33,727 nt of DNA from Myxococcales bacterium (GCA_009992505.1 JAACVI010000113.1:1-33727), one strand, 5' to 3'. Shown: positions 19,696 to 27,998, counted from the stretch's first letter. Translations and numbers: made by a program. Notes: a model not told the origin generated them from the sequence alone.

Positions 19696-20193
19696 ATGCG
19701 CTTCGCCACTCATCGCCTCCTGCCCCTCTTCGTGCTCGTCTCCTTGCTCGGCTGCGCTCCGGATCCGCATCTGTCGGCTTCGGGCCTCGCCAGCGTTCAG
19801 GTCGGCAGCACGGTGTCGGGCTTCGACTTCGCCCAACCCACGCGCCTGTCCGAGGACGCCCTCGAGACTTTGCCCGCCGGCACCCCCGCGGGACGCTGCG
19901 TGCTCGGTCCCTCGGGTGTGAGCTTCGCCCTCGCGCGGGCCACCGCCGGCGTGCCCGGGAGCGTCAGCCTCGAGTCGCTCGAGGTCGTCGTCCACGACGT
20001 GGGCGATCCCGAGGTGCGCGTCTCTTTGAGTGACGGTCTCTACCTGCCGTCCGGAACCTGCGACGTCACGCTCGTCTACGCGAACCGCGCCGACCAGGTC
20101 GCCGCCTTCACGGCGAGCTGCGATCTCGACGGTCCCTCGGGTGCGGCCCACTTCGACGCCAACCTCGAGTACGCCGCCTGCCGCGTTCAGTGA
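19696..20193 (+). CDS. Hypothetical lipoprotein
   Basis: MRFATHRLLPLFVLVSLLGCAPD (lipobox LLGC); four further Cys. Confidence 0.7.
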   Translation: MRFATHRLLPLFVLVSLLGCAPDPHLSASGLASVQVGSTVSGFDFAQPTRLSEDALETLPAGTPAGRCVLGPSGVSFALARATAGVPGSVSLESLEVVVHDVGDPEVRVSLSDGLYLPSGTCDVTLVYANRADQVAAFTASCDLDGPSGAAHFDANLEYAACRVQ

Positions 20194-22508
20194 GTGGCGG
20201 CTCGTCGTTCTGACACATCCGGCCAGGGCAGGGTGGGCGTGATGCGGAGCGCGCGACCATCCGTCTCGACCATCACGCCTCCGACCGTGTCCGTGCGTAG
20301 CGCGTAGGAGGCCACGTCGCGCAGCCGCGCCAACGTCTCCAGGTGCGGATGACCGAAGCGATTCTGTCGGCCGCAGCTCACGATGGCCCAACGCGGCCGC
20401 ACGAGATCGAGGAAGGCCAACGTCGACGACGATCGCGATCCGTGATGCGGCACCTTCAGCACGTCCGCGTAGAGCGCGTGGCCCAGGCGCAGGAGCCCGT
20501 GCTCCGCGAGCGCCTCCACGTCTCCGGTGAAGAGCAGGCGATGACGCCCGTACTGGATCCGCAGCACGAGGGAGTTGTCGTTCAGGTCGTAGCCCGAGTC
20601 GTAGCCAGGGCACGGCGCGAGCACCTGGGCCACGGCATGCGCGAAGAGACGCGGCCGCCCACACAGTTCGGACGGATAGAAGATGCGCGTTCCTGAGTCG
20701 CGCGCGCGCCGGATGATGCGGCTCACGCTCTCTCCGGGCGCCTCCTGCTCCGACTGACGATTCAGCCACAGCTCGCGGATCGGCACGCCAGCGTCGAGCA
20801 AGGCCTCGAGTCCGCCGTAGTGATCGGGGTGTCCGTGGGTGAGCACGAAGACGTCCACGTGACCGCGACGCCTAGCTGCCAAGAGCGGCAAGATCACGCG
20901 TTCCGGCGCCTGGCCTTCGCGCGGACCCGCGTCGATCATCATCAGCTCGCCGTCGGGCAGGTCGACCATGGCGCCGTCGCCCTGACCGATGTCGAGGTAG
21001 GTCGCGCGCAACCGATCGTGGGGCCGCTCCTGCACGCGCAGGCTCCACTCGAGGCCGAACAGGGCGCAGACGAGCAGGCAGAGCAGCACGAGCCCATGGC
21101 GCGGGCGACGCATGAAGAGTCCGATGCCGCAGGCGATGGCCAGCACGAGCCCCTGGGCCCAGCTCAGCGGTGGGAGCACGGACGCGGGGCCCACGGACGC
21201 GGCGGCGGCGGACGCGGCGAGCAGCGCGCGCACGAGCTCCGTCAGGGGTTTGCCCGTGAGGGCAGCGACACTTGGCAGACCCAGCGCGAGTCCGGCGTGC
21301 AGCCAGGTCAGCGGCACCAGCACGAGCGCGAAGAGCGGCAGGACGAGCACGTTCACGAGCCAGCCCAGCAGCGGCGCCTGGGCGAAGACGTAGGCCGTGA
21401 AGGGCGTGGTCGCGAGCAACGCCCGTCCCGCGCTGCGAGCGAGGCGCTTGAGCGCGTCTCCGTCGCCGCCGCCCCCGAGCAAGGCCGAGGTGGCGAGCAC
21501 CGAGAGCAAGAGCGCGGGCGAGAGCGCGTCCGTCGGCGCCCAGAGCGTGAGCATCAGGATGGCCATGGCAGAGATGGTGGGGGCGTGGGCGCGCCGGCCG
21601 AGGACGCGCATGCCCAGCGCGAGGCCCGCCGTCAGCGCCGCGCGTTGCGCGCTAGGCGCGTTCCCCGCGAAGGCCGCCAGCGGCGAAGCGAGCACCAGCC
21701 CGAGCAGCGCGGCCCAGCGTCCCGCGTCCGCCACCACGCGACTCAGGAGCGCACGCCACAGGGCGACGAGAAGGCCCAGCAGCAACGTGATGTGCAAGCC
21801 CGAGACGGCCATCAGATGCGCGAGTCCGGCTGCTCGCACATGCGCCCGGTCCTCGGGATCGAGGGCGCCCCCTTCGCCCAGCAACAGCGCACGCGCAACG
21901 CCCACCACGTCGGCGGGCAGGCTGCGCTCGAGGGCACGTCGCGCGCGTCCTCGCGCCTGCTCGAGGGCATCGGCCGCGGCGCTTCGCGACAAGACGCGCG
22001 GCGCCACGCCTTCGACCCGCCGCGCGCGGCCCGCGATGCCTCCATGCGTGGGCCAGGCAGGGTGGGGCGTCTCGTCGTAGAAGCGGGCGAAGGGCCTCAG
22101 CTTGGCCAGCAGGCGCACGCGCGCGCCGACGGGCAGGGGCGAATCCAGCAACAGACGCGTGCGTGGCAGCGGGGCGCCGTCCTCCAGCATTCGGCCGCGC
22201 TCGATCTGGATCACCGAGAGCCGCTCGCTTCCGCGTGTGCGTTCCTCTACTACCCTGGCGTCGAGGCGCGCGGTCCCGGCGTGGATCACGGGCGCCTCGG
22301 CCTCGGGCGCGACGGCCAGGCCCGCGGAGAGCGCCGCGGCGAGCAAGAGCACGGCCGCGCGTTGTGGTCGGAAGAAGAGCCCCGTGCTCAGCGCCAACGC
22401 CAGCGCGCCGGCGGGCGCTCGCCAGGCGTCGGGCCACAGCCCCGAGAGCAGGAGGCCGAGGTACCAGGCCGCGACGAGTGCGGGCAGGGCGCGTGCATGG
22501 AGACGCAT
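20187..22508 (-). CDS. comEC: ComEC/Rec2-family DNA internalization channel protein
   Basis: 773 aa; ComEC signature HLMAVSGLHITLLLGL; C-terminal metallo-beta-lactamase domain VLTHGHPDHYGGLEAL, LKVPHHGSRSS. Confidence 0.92.
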   Translation of the reverse strand: MRLHARALPALVAAWYLGLLLSGLWPDAWRAPAGALALALSTGLFFRPQRAAVLLLAAALSAGLAVAPEAEAPVIHAGTARLDARVVEERTRGSERLSVIQIERGRMLEDGAPLPRTRLLLDSPLPVGARVRLLAKLRPFARFYDETPHPAWPTHGGIAGRARRVEGVAPRVLSRSAAADALEQARGRARRALERSLPADVVGVARALLLGEGGALDPEDRAHVRAAGLAHLMAVSGLHITLLLGLLVALWRALLSRVVADAGRWAALLGLVLASPLAAFAGNAPSAQRAALTAGLALGMRVLGRRAHAPTISAMAILMLTLWAPTDALSPALLLSVLATSALLGGGGDGDALKRLARSAGRALLATTPFTAYVFAQAPLLGWLVNVLVLPLFALVLVPLTWLHAGLALGLPSVAALTGKPLTELVRALLAASAAAASVGPASVLPPLSWAQGLVLAIACGIGLFMRRPRHGLVLLCLLVCALFGLEWSLRVQERPHDRLRATYLDIGQGDGAMVDLPDGELMMIDAGPREGQAPERVILPLLAARRRGHVDVFVLTHGHPDHYGGLEALLDAGVPIRELWLNRQSEQEAPGESVSRIIRRARDSGTRIFYPSELCGRPRLFAHAVAQVLAPCPGYDSGYDLNDNSLVLRIQYGRHRLLFTGDVEALAEHGLLRLGHALYADVLKVPHHGSRSSSTLAFLDLVRPRWAIVSCGRQNRFGHPHLETLARLRDVASYALRTDTVGGVMVETDGRALRITPTLPWPDVSERRAATH

Positions 22509-22644
22509 GCCCGCCCCGGTTCAAGCCCCGTGCCTAGCGCGGAGGTCGCGAACTCATGGCGCTTTCCCGTCACGCGCCCGGCGGTTGGCGGCGAAATCGG
22601 AAGCGTCCGCCAGGCGGCCGCCAGCCTTCCGCCCAAAGATCAGT

Positions 22645-22681
22645 GGCTCCGCGGCCCCAGTCGGCCCGCGACCGCGGAGCC
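22645..22681 (-). terminator. Possible hairpin/terminator downstream of the Tat lipoprotein gene
   Basis: Perfect 10-bp inverted repeat ggctccgcgg ... ccgcggagcc with a 17-nt loop, 6 bp past the stop codon; no clear U-tract. Confidence 0.4.
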
Positions 22682-22686
22682 GTGGA

Positions 22687-23151
22687 TCACGCGCACGAGA
22701 TGGTGACGTCGTGGGTGTGACCGTTGGTCAGGGACGACGTGATGGTGACGGGGCCGCCACCCTGGAGCGTGGTGAAGTCGGCCGCCGCGACCGTGAGGTC
22801 GTGCGTGTGGGAGGCCGTTCCCTGGATGTCGTAGACGACCTGCGCGCCCGCCGCGACATCGCTTCCCAGCACGTCCAATGCGTGTCCGTGGTTGGCGCTG
22901 ATGTTCGTCGTCGTGCCGGTGCACGCGGCCGTGCCCGTGTCGGCCGTGCCCGTGTCGGCCGTGCCCGTGTCGGCCGTGCCCGTGTCGGCCGTGCCCGTGT
23001 CGGCCGTGCCCGTGTCGGTCGCCGTGCCGGAGTCGGTCGCCGTGCCCGAGTCCGTGCCTGTGCTGTCGTCGCCACATCCGGTCATCGCGAGGACACCGAG
23101 CCCCACGCTGCCCACTGCCACTGTCTTCAAGAATCTTCGTCGAGTCGCCAT
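22687..23151 (-). CDS. Tat-exported lipoprotein with (TADTG)n linker and HxH-rich C-terminal domain
   Basis: MATRRRFLKTVAVGSVGLGVLAMTGCGDD (twin-Arg + lipobox); six-copy pentapeptide repeat; NHGHALD, SHTHDLT, GHTHDVT. Confidence 0.8.
   Translation of the reverse strand: MATRRRFLKTVAVGSVGLGVLAMTGCGDDSTGTDSGTATDSGTATDTGTADTGTADTGTADTGTADTGTADTGTAACTGTTTNISANHGHALDVLGSDVAAGAQVVYDIQGTASHTHDLTVAAADFTTLQGGGPVTITSSLTNGHTHDVTISCA
22931..23020. repeat. 15-bp tandem repeat, 6 copies (gtgcccgtgtcggcc)
   Basis: Five perfect copies plus one with a single substitution (gtgcccgtgtcggtc); in-frame, encoding the TADTG-type linker. Confidence 0.95.
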
Positions 23152-23296
23152 GTTAGAACCTGCCCTGTTTGAGTTACGTCAATCGGGGCATGCTACCGGC
23201 CCTGCGGGGATCATGAAAGTTCCCTTAGGGAACGTGCACGGCCCACACGCCACGGCTTGCACGGAGCAGGCGCATCCGTTAGACCGGCCACCCCTG

Positions 23297-23373
23297 GGAT
23301 GCTTAGCTCAGCTGGATAGAGCATCGGCCTCCGGAGCCGAGGGTCAGAGGTTCGAATCCTCTAGCATCCGCCA
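23297..23373 (+). tRNA. tRNA-Arg (anticodon CCG)
   Basis: Cloverleaf: acceptor GGATGCT/AGCATCC, D-stem GCTC..GAGC, anticodon stem TCGGC-CTCCGGA-GCCGA, T-arm AGAGG-TTCGAAT-CCTCT, encoded GCCA 3' end. Confidence 0.95.
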
Positions 23374-23427
23374 GCGGCCTTCTGCAGCGAGCCTCGCTGT
23401 ACCCGAGGTCGCCAACTGGGCCGCGCC

Positions 23428-24144
23428 ATGGGCGGGGTCATCGCGGGGGGCGACGAACGACTCGTGCAACTAGACGCCATCTTGACGCAACGCTTTGGGG
23501 TGGAACGCGCGCGGTTGGATGAAATCCGGCGCGAGGCGGCGCTCGCACGCTTGCCTTACGCCCAAGCTCTGGCGGCCGCCGGAGTCTGCACCGAGGAGGA
23601 TCTGGCGTCGGTTCTGGCGGAGGCCATCGGAGGCGTCGTGCTCGACCTGGCGGCGGGCGCCTTCGACGCGGAGGCCGTGGCGCTGCTCTCCGAGGCCGAC
23701 GCGCGACGCTTCTTGATGATCCCCGTCGCCCATGGACCTTCCGGCCAGAGCCTGCGTGTCGCCTTCGCCAATCCCCTCGATGAGGAGGCGGTCGTAGCGG
23801 TCGAAGCCGCCGCCGAATTGCCCGTGGAGTGCTCCGTGGCCGTGGCCACCGACGTGCTCGACGCCATCAATCGCGAGTATCGGCGCCGCGAGACCAAGGT
23901 CGTCTTCCGGCCCGCCCCGAAGCCCGTCGAAGCCAACCGCCTCCCGTTGCCGGTCGAGCCACCGAGCGAGCCCGCGCCCGAGCTGGTCGACGCCTCGATC
24001 ACGGCGCCTGCCCGTCGCCTCGACGGCGAGGCCTCGCTCGAGCTCAGGCACGAAGCACTCCTGTTGGCGCTGATCGAGCGCGGGCTGGTCACACGCGCGG
24101 ACTATCTCGAGGCGCTCAAGCGTTTGCTCGGACGCGAGGGTTAG
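23428..24144 (+). CDS. Stand-alone GspE/MshE N-terminal-like (T2SSE_N) domain protein
   Basis: GVERARLDEIRREAALARLPYAQALAAAGVCTEEDLASVLAEAIGGVVLDL...RFLMIPVAHGPSGQSLRVAFANPLDEEAVVAVEA resembles T2SSE_N/MshEN; no ATPase domain follows. Confidence 0.7.
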   Translation: MGGVIAGGDERLVQLDAILTQRFGVERARLDEIRREAALARLPYAQALAAAGVCTEEDLASVLAEAIGGVVLDLAAGAFDAEAVALLSEADARRFLMIPVAHGPSGQSLRVAFANPLDEEAVVAVEAAAELPVECSVAVATDVLDAINREYRRRETKVVFRPAPKPVEANRLPLPVEPPSEPAPELVDASITAPARRLDGEASLELRHEALLLALIERGLVTRADYLEALKRLLGREG

Positions 24145-24420
24145 GGTCTACCTCGTCCGCTTCAGCTCGAGCGGCATCGGCCGTGCATTTGTTGACGAAA
24201 CGCCCGCCTCGTCGGAAGGGAATGTCCGACTGCGGACCGTTCCCGGACGCGTGGTGGGGCCTTCCTGCGTCAGGGAGGCGCTGGTGCGAATCGTGCACAG
24301 CAGCTGGCCCACGGCCCGGCGTGTGGCCCGTTCGTCGAGCTCCCGAGGCACTCCGTGTCGAGGTTCTCGTCGGGTCGGCACACGACGGAACGACCCCGGG
24401 ACACCCCTGGGGGCGACCGC

Positions 24421-24449
24421 TTGACACCCTTTCGCGCGCCGGGTAGCGT
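24421..24449 (+). promoter_or_regulatory. Putative sigma70-type promoter P1 (TTGACA-N17-TAGCGT)
   Basis: Perfect -35 at 24421-24426, 17-bp spacer, TAGCGT at 24444-24449. Confidence 0.55.
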
Positions 24450-24460
24450 CGCGCGGATTT

Positions 24461-24488
24461 TTGACAGGCTTTCATTGGGATCTACGAC
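24461..24488 (+). promoter_or_regulatory. Putative second promoter P2 (TTGACA-N16-TACGAC)
   Basis: Second perfect TTGACA exactly 40 bp downstream of the first, 16-bp spacer, TACGAC. Confidence 0.4.
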
Positions 24489-24543
24489 CCGCTTGAAACC
24501 TGTCCAACGTCGGCCCGTTCCGGGCCGCGGAGGATGGATCGCT

Positions 24544-26112
24544 ATGGCTGAGATTTTCAGGATGACAGGACGGGCCGGCCTCATGGGTCTGGTTTGCGCC
24601 ATGGCCCTCGCGGGCTGTGGTGATGACAGCAGCTCACGCGCCGACTCGGGTTGCACGGGCATCTGCCTGGACGACGGCGGCACGGACAGCGCCACGATGA
24701 CGGACGCGGGTCCGGACACCGGCGTCATCGTCATCGACAGCGGCACGGACACCGGTATGCCGCCCAGCTGCGCTGGCGTCGGCGGCGCGTGCGACCCCGC
24801 ACGTGGTTGCAGCACCGGCGGCTGCTTGGCTGAGAACTCCACCAGCATCGGTGACGCCACCGACCCGATCGACATGGGGCCTGGCGGCGCCATCTCGATC
24901 CCTGCGATCTTCTGGCTCGGCGGCTACTGCTCGCCCAACATCAGCGAGACCGGCGGCCTCACCGCCTCCTGCGACGTGAACAACGCGGACGATCCCCTCT
25001 GCGGCGACTGCGCCACCTGCGTCAACGTGGGCGGCACGCCTCCCGCGGGCCTCTGCCTCGCCAAGTGCACCACGTCCATCACGGACAACGGCGGCTGCCG
25101 CACCGGCTACGACTGCAACCTCAGCATCGAGGCTTGCTTCCGGGGCTGCGGCGGCGACGACGAGTGCAAGGTCAACCGCCAGGACACCAACGGCATCGCG
25201 GGCATCCAGACGCCCACCGACTGCACGGGTGACTCGGCTCGCGCCGCAGCCGATCAGCTCTGCGGTGGCACGGACAGCAACTTCGACCACCTCGTCTATG
25301 ACGCGGCGTCGGCTTCGATCTGCGACACGCACACCTTCCGCTGCACCAACCCGGGCACGGCGGGCGCTCAGGGTGGTGACACCTGCACCGACGACACCCA
25401 GTGTGAGGCCGAGGGTCGCTGCCTCGACGAGGCCAGCTTCGACTGGCCCGGCGGCTACTGCACCAAGTTCCGCTGTGACCTCGCGGGCAACTCCTGCGCG
25501 GGTGACGCGGTCTGTCAGGATCGCCGCATCGGCGTCTCGCTCTGCCTCGGTGGCTGCACCGTCGCTGACGGCGCGACCATGGCCGACCAGGCCGCCTGGC
25601 TCACGAACCGTGGCGGCTGTCGCGACGGCTACTCCTGCACCTGGAACGGTGTCGGCGGCGCCGGTACGGCGAACAACGGCGCTTGCGTGCCCGGCAACTT
25701 CAACGCTGTCGCGGCCAACAACATCGGCGGTCCCTGCACGGCGGACGCCGACTGCTGGTCGCCCTTCGGCCAGGGCCTGTGCCTGACGCCGGCCGACGAC
25801 GGCTCGGGCTTCCGCAACGGCTACTGCACGGTGCTCGACTGCCTTGCCCCCGGCATGCCCACCAACACCTGTGGCACGAACGGCAGCTGCATCGATCTCG
25901 ACGGCTCCTCCGGCGACATCACGGGCTGCCTCCTGAACTGCACCGCGGCCACGGACTGCCGCCCGCAGTACGCCTGTGCCGACGCGGACGGTGACCCGAG
26001 CACCGCCGGCGGCCTGTGCGTGCCGAGCTGCTCCGCCTCCACGGAGTGTCGCAGCACCGAGACCTGCAGCATCCCCGCAGGTGACACGGTCGGCGACTGC
26101 GTCCCCATGTGA
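24544..26112 (+). CDS. Large Cys-rich secreted lipoprotein
   Basis: Start at MAEIFRMTGRAGLMGLVCAMALAGCGDDSSS (lipobox LAGC); repeated CxxDxxC / C-x(n)-C segments, no frameshifts. Confidence 0.8.
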   Translation: MAEIFRMTGRAGLMGLVCAMALAGCGDDSSSRADSGCTGICLDDGGTDSATMTDAGPDTGVIVIDSGTDTGMPPSCAGVGGACDPARGCSTGGCLAENSTSIGDATDPIDMGPGGAISIPAIFWLGGYCSPNISETGGLTASCDVNNADDPLCGDCATCVNVGGTPPAGLCLAKCTTSITDNGGCRTGYDCNLSIEACFRGCGGDDECKVNRQDTNGIAGIQTPTDCTGDSARAAADQLCGGTDSNFDHLVYDAASASICDTHTFRCTNPGTAGAQGGDTCTDDTQCEAEGRCLDEASFDWPGGYCTKFRCDLAGNSCAGDAVCQDRRIGVSLCLGGCTVADGATMADQAAWLTNRGGCRDGYSCTWNGVGGAGTANNGACVPGNFNAVAANNIGGPCTADADCWSPFGQGLCLTPADDGSGFRNGYCTVLDCLAPGMPTNTCGTNGSCIDLDGSSGDITGCLLNCTAATDCRPQYACADADGDPSTAGGLCVPSCSASTECRSTETCSIPAGDTVGDCVPM

Positions 26113-26134
26113 CGCTGTAGCTGAATCTGCCATG

Positions 26135-26165
26135 GGCCCCGTCGCAACTCGCGGCGGGGCCTTTT
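26135..26165 (+). terminator. Rho-independent terminator
   Basis: ggccccg ... cggggcc followed by tttt, 23 bp after the Cys-rich lipoprotein stop codon. Confidence 0.75.
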
Positions 26166-26353
26166 GCGTGCTGCGGACCGAGACGAGGCCGTTGAGCGGT
26201 GTTCCTCCGCGCCACGACCCTCGACGTACGTTCGTGCGCCTTCGGCCCGCGGCTGTGGGGGCGCTCGCGCCTCGACCCCGTCTGGGCCCGCGGAACCCAC
26301 CCGCGAAGGCGGGCGGTCGCCGCAAAAGATTGCTCGAGATCGCCTCAGATGGC

Positions 26354-26382
26354 TTGATCCTCGCGCCCGCATCCCCTATAGA
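26354..26382 (+). promoter_or_regulatory. Near-consensus sigma70 promoter (TTGATC-N17-TATAGA)
   Basis: TTGATC at 26354-26359, 17-bp spacer, TATAGA at 26377-26382, ~21 bp before the ATG at 26404. Confidence 0.7.
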
Positions 26383-26403
26383 GCCGCTCCCACCGAGGAA
26401 ACT

Positions 26404-26553
26404 ATGTACCTTCACGTCAAGCGCGATCCCCGCCTCAAGAAGCGCGGCAAGTCCAACCGTTACAAGGCCAAGGCCGCCGCCAAGAACAGGCGTCGCGTCC
26501 AAGGCATGCATGGCCGCACCGTCGGTCGCCGCGTCCGTCGTAACGCCGCTTAG
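26404..26553 (+). CDS. 49-aa highly basic small protein
   Basis: MYLHVKRDPRLKKRGKSNRYKAKAAAKNRRRVQGMHGRTVGRRVRRNAA; GAGGA ribosome-binding site 4 nt before the ATG; own promoter. Confidence 0.75.
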   Translation: MYLHVKRDPRLKKRGKSNRYKAKAAAKNRRRVQGMHGRTVGRRVRRNAA

Positions 26554-26594
26554 CCCTGCATACCCCAGATCAGGGAAGGCTCAGCGCCGTCACC

Positions 26595-27434
26595 GTGCAA
26601 GACAAGCCCATCTTCGTCGTCAGCGACTCCACCGGCGAGACCGCCGAGCGAGTCGTGCGCGCGGCCCTCTTGCAGTTCCCGCAGCATCGCGTGCGAGTGC
26701 GCCTCTTCACCCGGGTTCGCGACCGCGAGGCTGTGGCCGAGGTGCTGGAGAAGGCACGCGAGCAGGGCGCCATGGTGGTGTTCACCCTGGTGCGCCTCGA
26801 TCTGCGTGAGGACTTCCACCAGGTGGCGCACGAGCTCGGCGTCGAAGCGGTCGACGTGATCGGCTCGCTCATCCACAAGGTGGGCACCTTCCTCGAGGCG
26901 GCTCCGCTCAACGTGCCCAGCGCCCAGATGCCGCTCTCGGAGGAGTACTTCCGCCGGGTGGAGGCGATCGAATTCGCGGTCAAGAGCGACGACGGCAAGG
27001 AGCCGCGGAACCTCCGCCGCGCCGACCTCGTGCTCACGGGCGTCAGCCGCACCAGCAAGACACCGCTCTCCACCTACCTCGCGGGTCGCGGGTTGAAGGT
27101 GGCGAACGTGCCGCTCGTGCTCGGCGTCGAGCCCCCGCCGGAGCTGTACGAGGTCGCGCCGCACAAGGTGGTCGCCCTGACCATCGCCACCGACTCCCTG
27201 CGCGAGATCCGTCAGAAGCGCCTCGAGCAGCTCGGCATGCCGCCCGAGGCGAACTACGGGCTTCGCGATCACGTCCGAGCCGAGCTCGACTTCGCCCACA
27301 AGATCTTCAAGGCGCATCCCGAGTGGATGGTGATCGAGGTGACGGGTCGCGCCATCGAAGAGACGGCGACGATCATCCTCGAGGCGTTCAAGGATCGCGA
27401 CGAACGTCGGTTCGTAGCCGCGCCACCTGCCTGA
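26595..27434 (+). CDS. ppsR: Pyruvate, water dikinase / PPDK regulatory protein (DUF299 kinase-pyrophosphorylase)
   Basis: MQDKPIFVVSDSTGETAERVVRAALLQFP; TGVSRTSKTPLSTYLA P-loop. Confidence 0.92.
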   Translation: MQDKPIFVVSDSTGETAERVVRAALLQFPQHRVRVRLFTRVRDREAVAEVLEKAREQGAMVVFTLVRLDLREDFHQVAHELGVEAVDVIGSLIHKVGTFLEAAPLNVPSAQMPLSEEYFRRVEAIEFAVKSDDGKEPRNLRRADLVLTGVSRTSKTPLSTYLAGRGLKVANVPLVLGVEPPPELYEVAPHKVVALTIATDSLREIRQKRLEQLGMPPEANYGLRDHVRAELDFAHKIFKAHPEWMVIEVTGRAIEETATIILEAFKDRDERRFVAAPPA

Positions 27435-27466
27435 CTCGGCTGCCTGACTCGGCTGCCTGACTCGGC
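27428..27466. repeat. 13-bp tandem repeat x3 (tgcctgactcggc)
   Basis: Three perfect adjacent copies at 27428-27440, 27441-27453 and 27454-27466. Confidence 0.97.
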
Positions 27467-27470
27467 GTGC

Positions 27471-27998
27471 TCAGCTGCCGTCGCGCGGGGCCACGTAGGC
27501 GTCGGAGACCGTCGTCATGAACTGCGCCAGGATGCCGTCGGCGACTCGCAGGCGCCGGCTGAGTTCGCGCGCGATGTTCATGACCAGGAGCGAGTAGGCC
27601 TTGAGGTCGCGTCGATAGAGCAACCTGTCCACGTGCTCGCTGGTCATCTCCAACAACATCGTCGGCGCCACCGCGCGCACCGTGGCGGAGCGAGGCTGCA
27701 CGTCGAGGATGGACATCTCGCCGAACCAATCGCCGGGACCGAAGAGGGCCACGCGCACGTCTCCGGCGCCATGCCCGCGCTTGACGACCTCGAGCTCGCC
27801 CCCGATCACCAGATACATGGCTTGGCTGTGGGAGCCCTCTTCCACCACGGGCTCGCCGATCTCGACGTGACGCGTCGGCAGCTCGCGCGCCAACAGGCCG
27901 AGCGTCTCCTCATCGAGCCCGCCGAAGAGACCCATGTCCCTGAGCATGGCCGAGGTGACTCGAATGCTGCCGGCTCGGTCGCTTTCTCTCTTCGTCAC
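27471..27998 (-). CDS. Cyclic-nucleotide-binding (cNMP) domain protein without obvious HTH
   Basis: MYLVIGGELEVVKRG...VRVALFGPGDWFGEMSILDVQPRSATVRAV. GTG start at 27998 preferred over 28049 because of AAGGAG 7 nt upstream. Confidence 0.82.
   Translation of the reverse strand: MTKRESDRAGSIRVTSAMLRDMGLFGGLDEETLGLLARELPTRHVEIGEPVVEEGSHSQAMYLVIGGELEVVKRGHGAGDVRVALFGPGDWFGEMSILDVQPRSATVRAVAPTMLLEMTSEHVDRLLYRRDLKAYSLLVMNIARELSRRLRVADGILAQFMTTVSDAYVAPRDGS

Noticed and set aside
20820-22706. 628-aa plus-strand ORF opposite comEC
   Set aside because: Shadow ORF with Gln/Arg/Glu/Gly-rich composition and no motifs; comEC is unambiguous.
22931-23020. Possible CRISPR array (regular repeats)
   Set aside because: Repeats are contiguous with no spacers and encode an in-frame peptide linker.
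22892-23473. Plus-strand ORF with VPVSA repeats
   Set aside because: Antisense reading of the 15-bp repeat; also runs across the tRNA gene.
23428-24144. Integrative element bounded by the tRNA-Arg gene
   Set aside because: No integrase gene and no duplicated tRNA 3' end seen downstream; GC stays core-like.
24634-26511. 625-aa minus-strand ORF opposite the Cys-rich lipoprotein
   Set aside because: Ala/Val/Arg-rich shadow frame; the plus strand has signal peptide, promoters and terminator.
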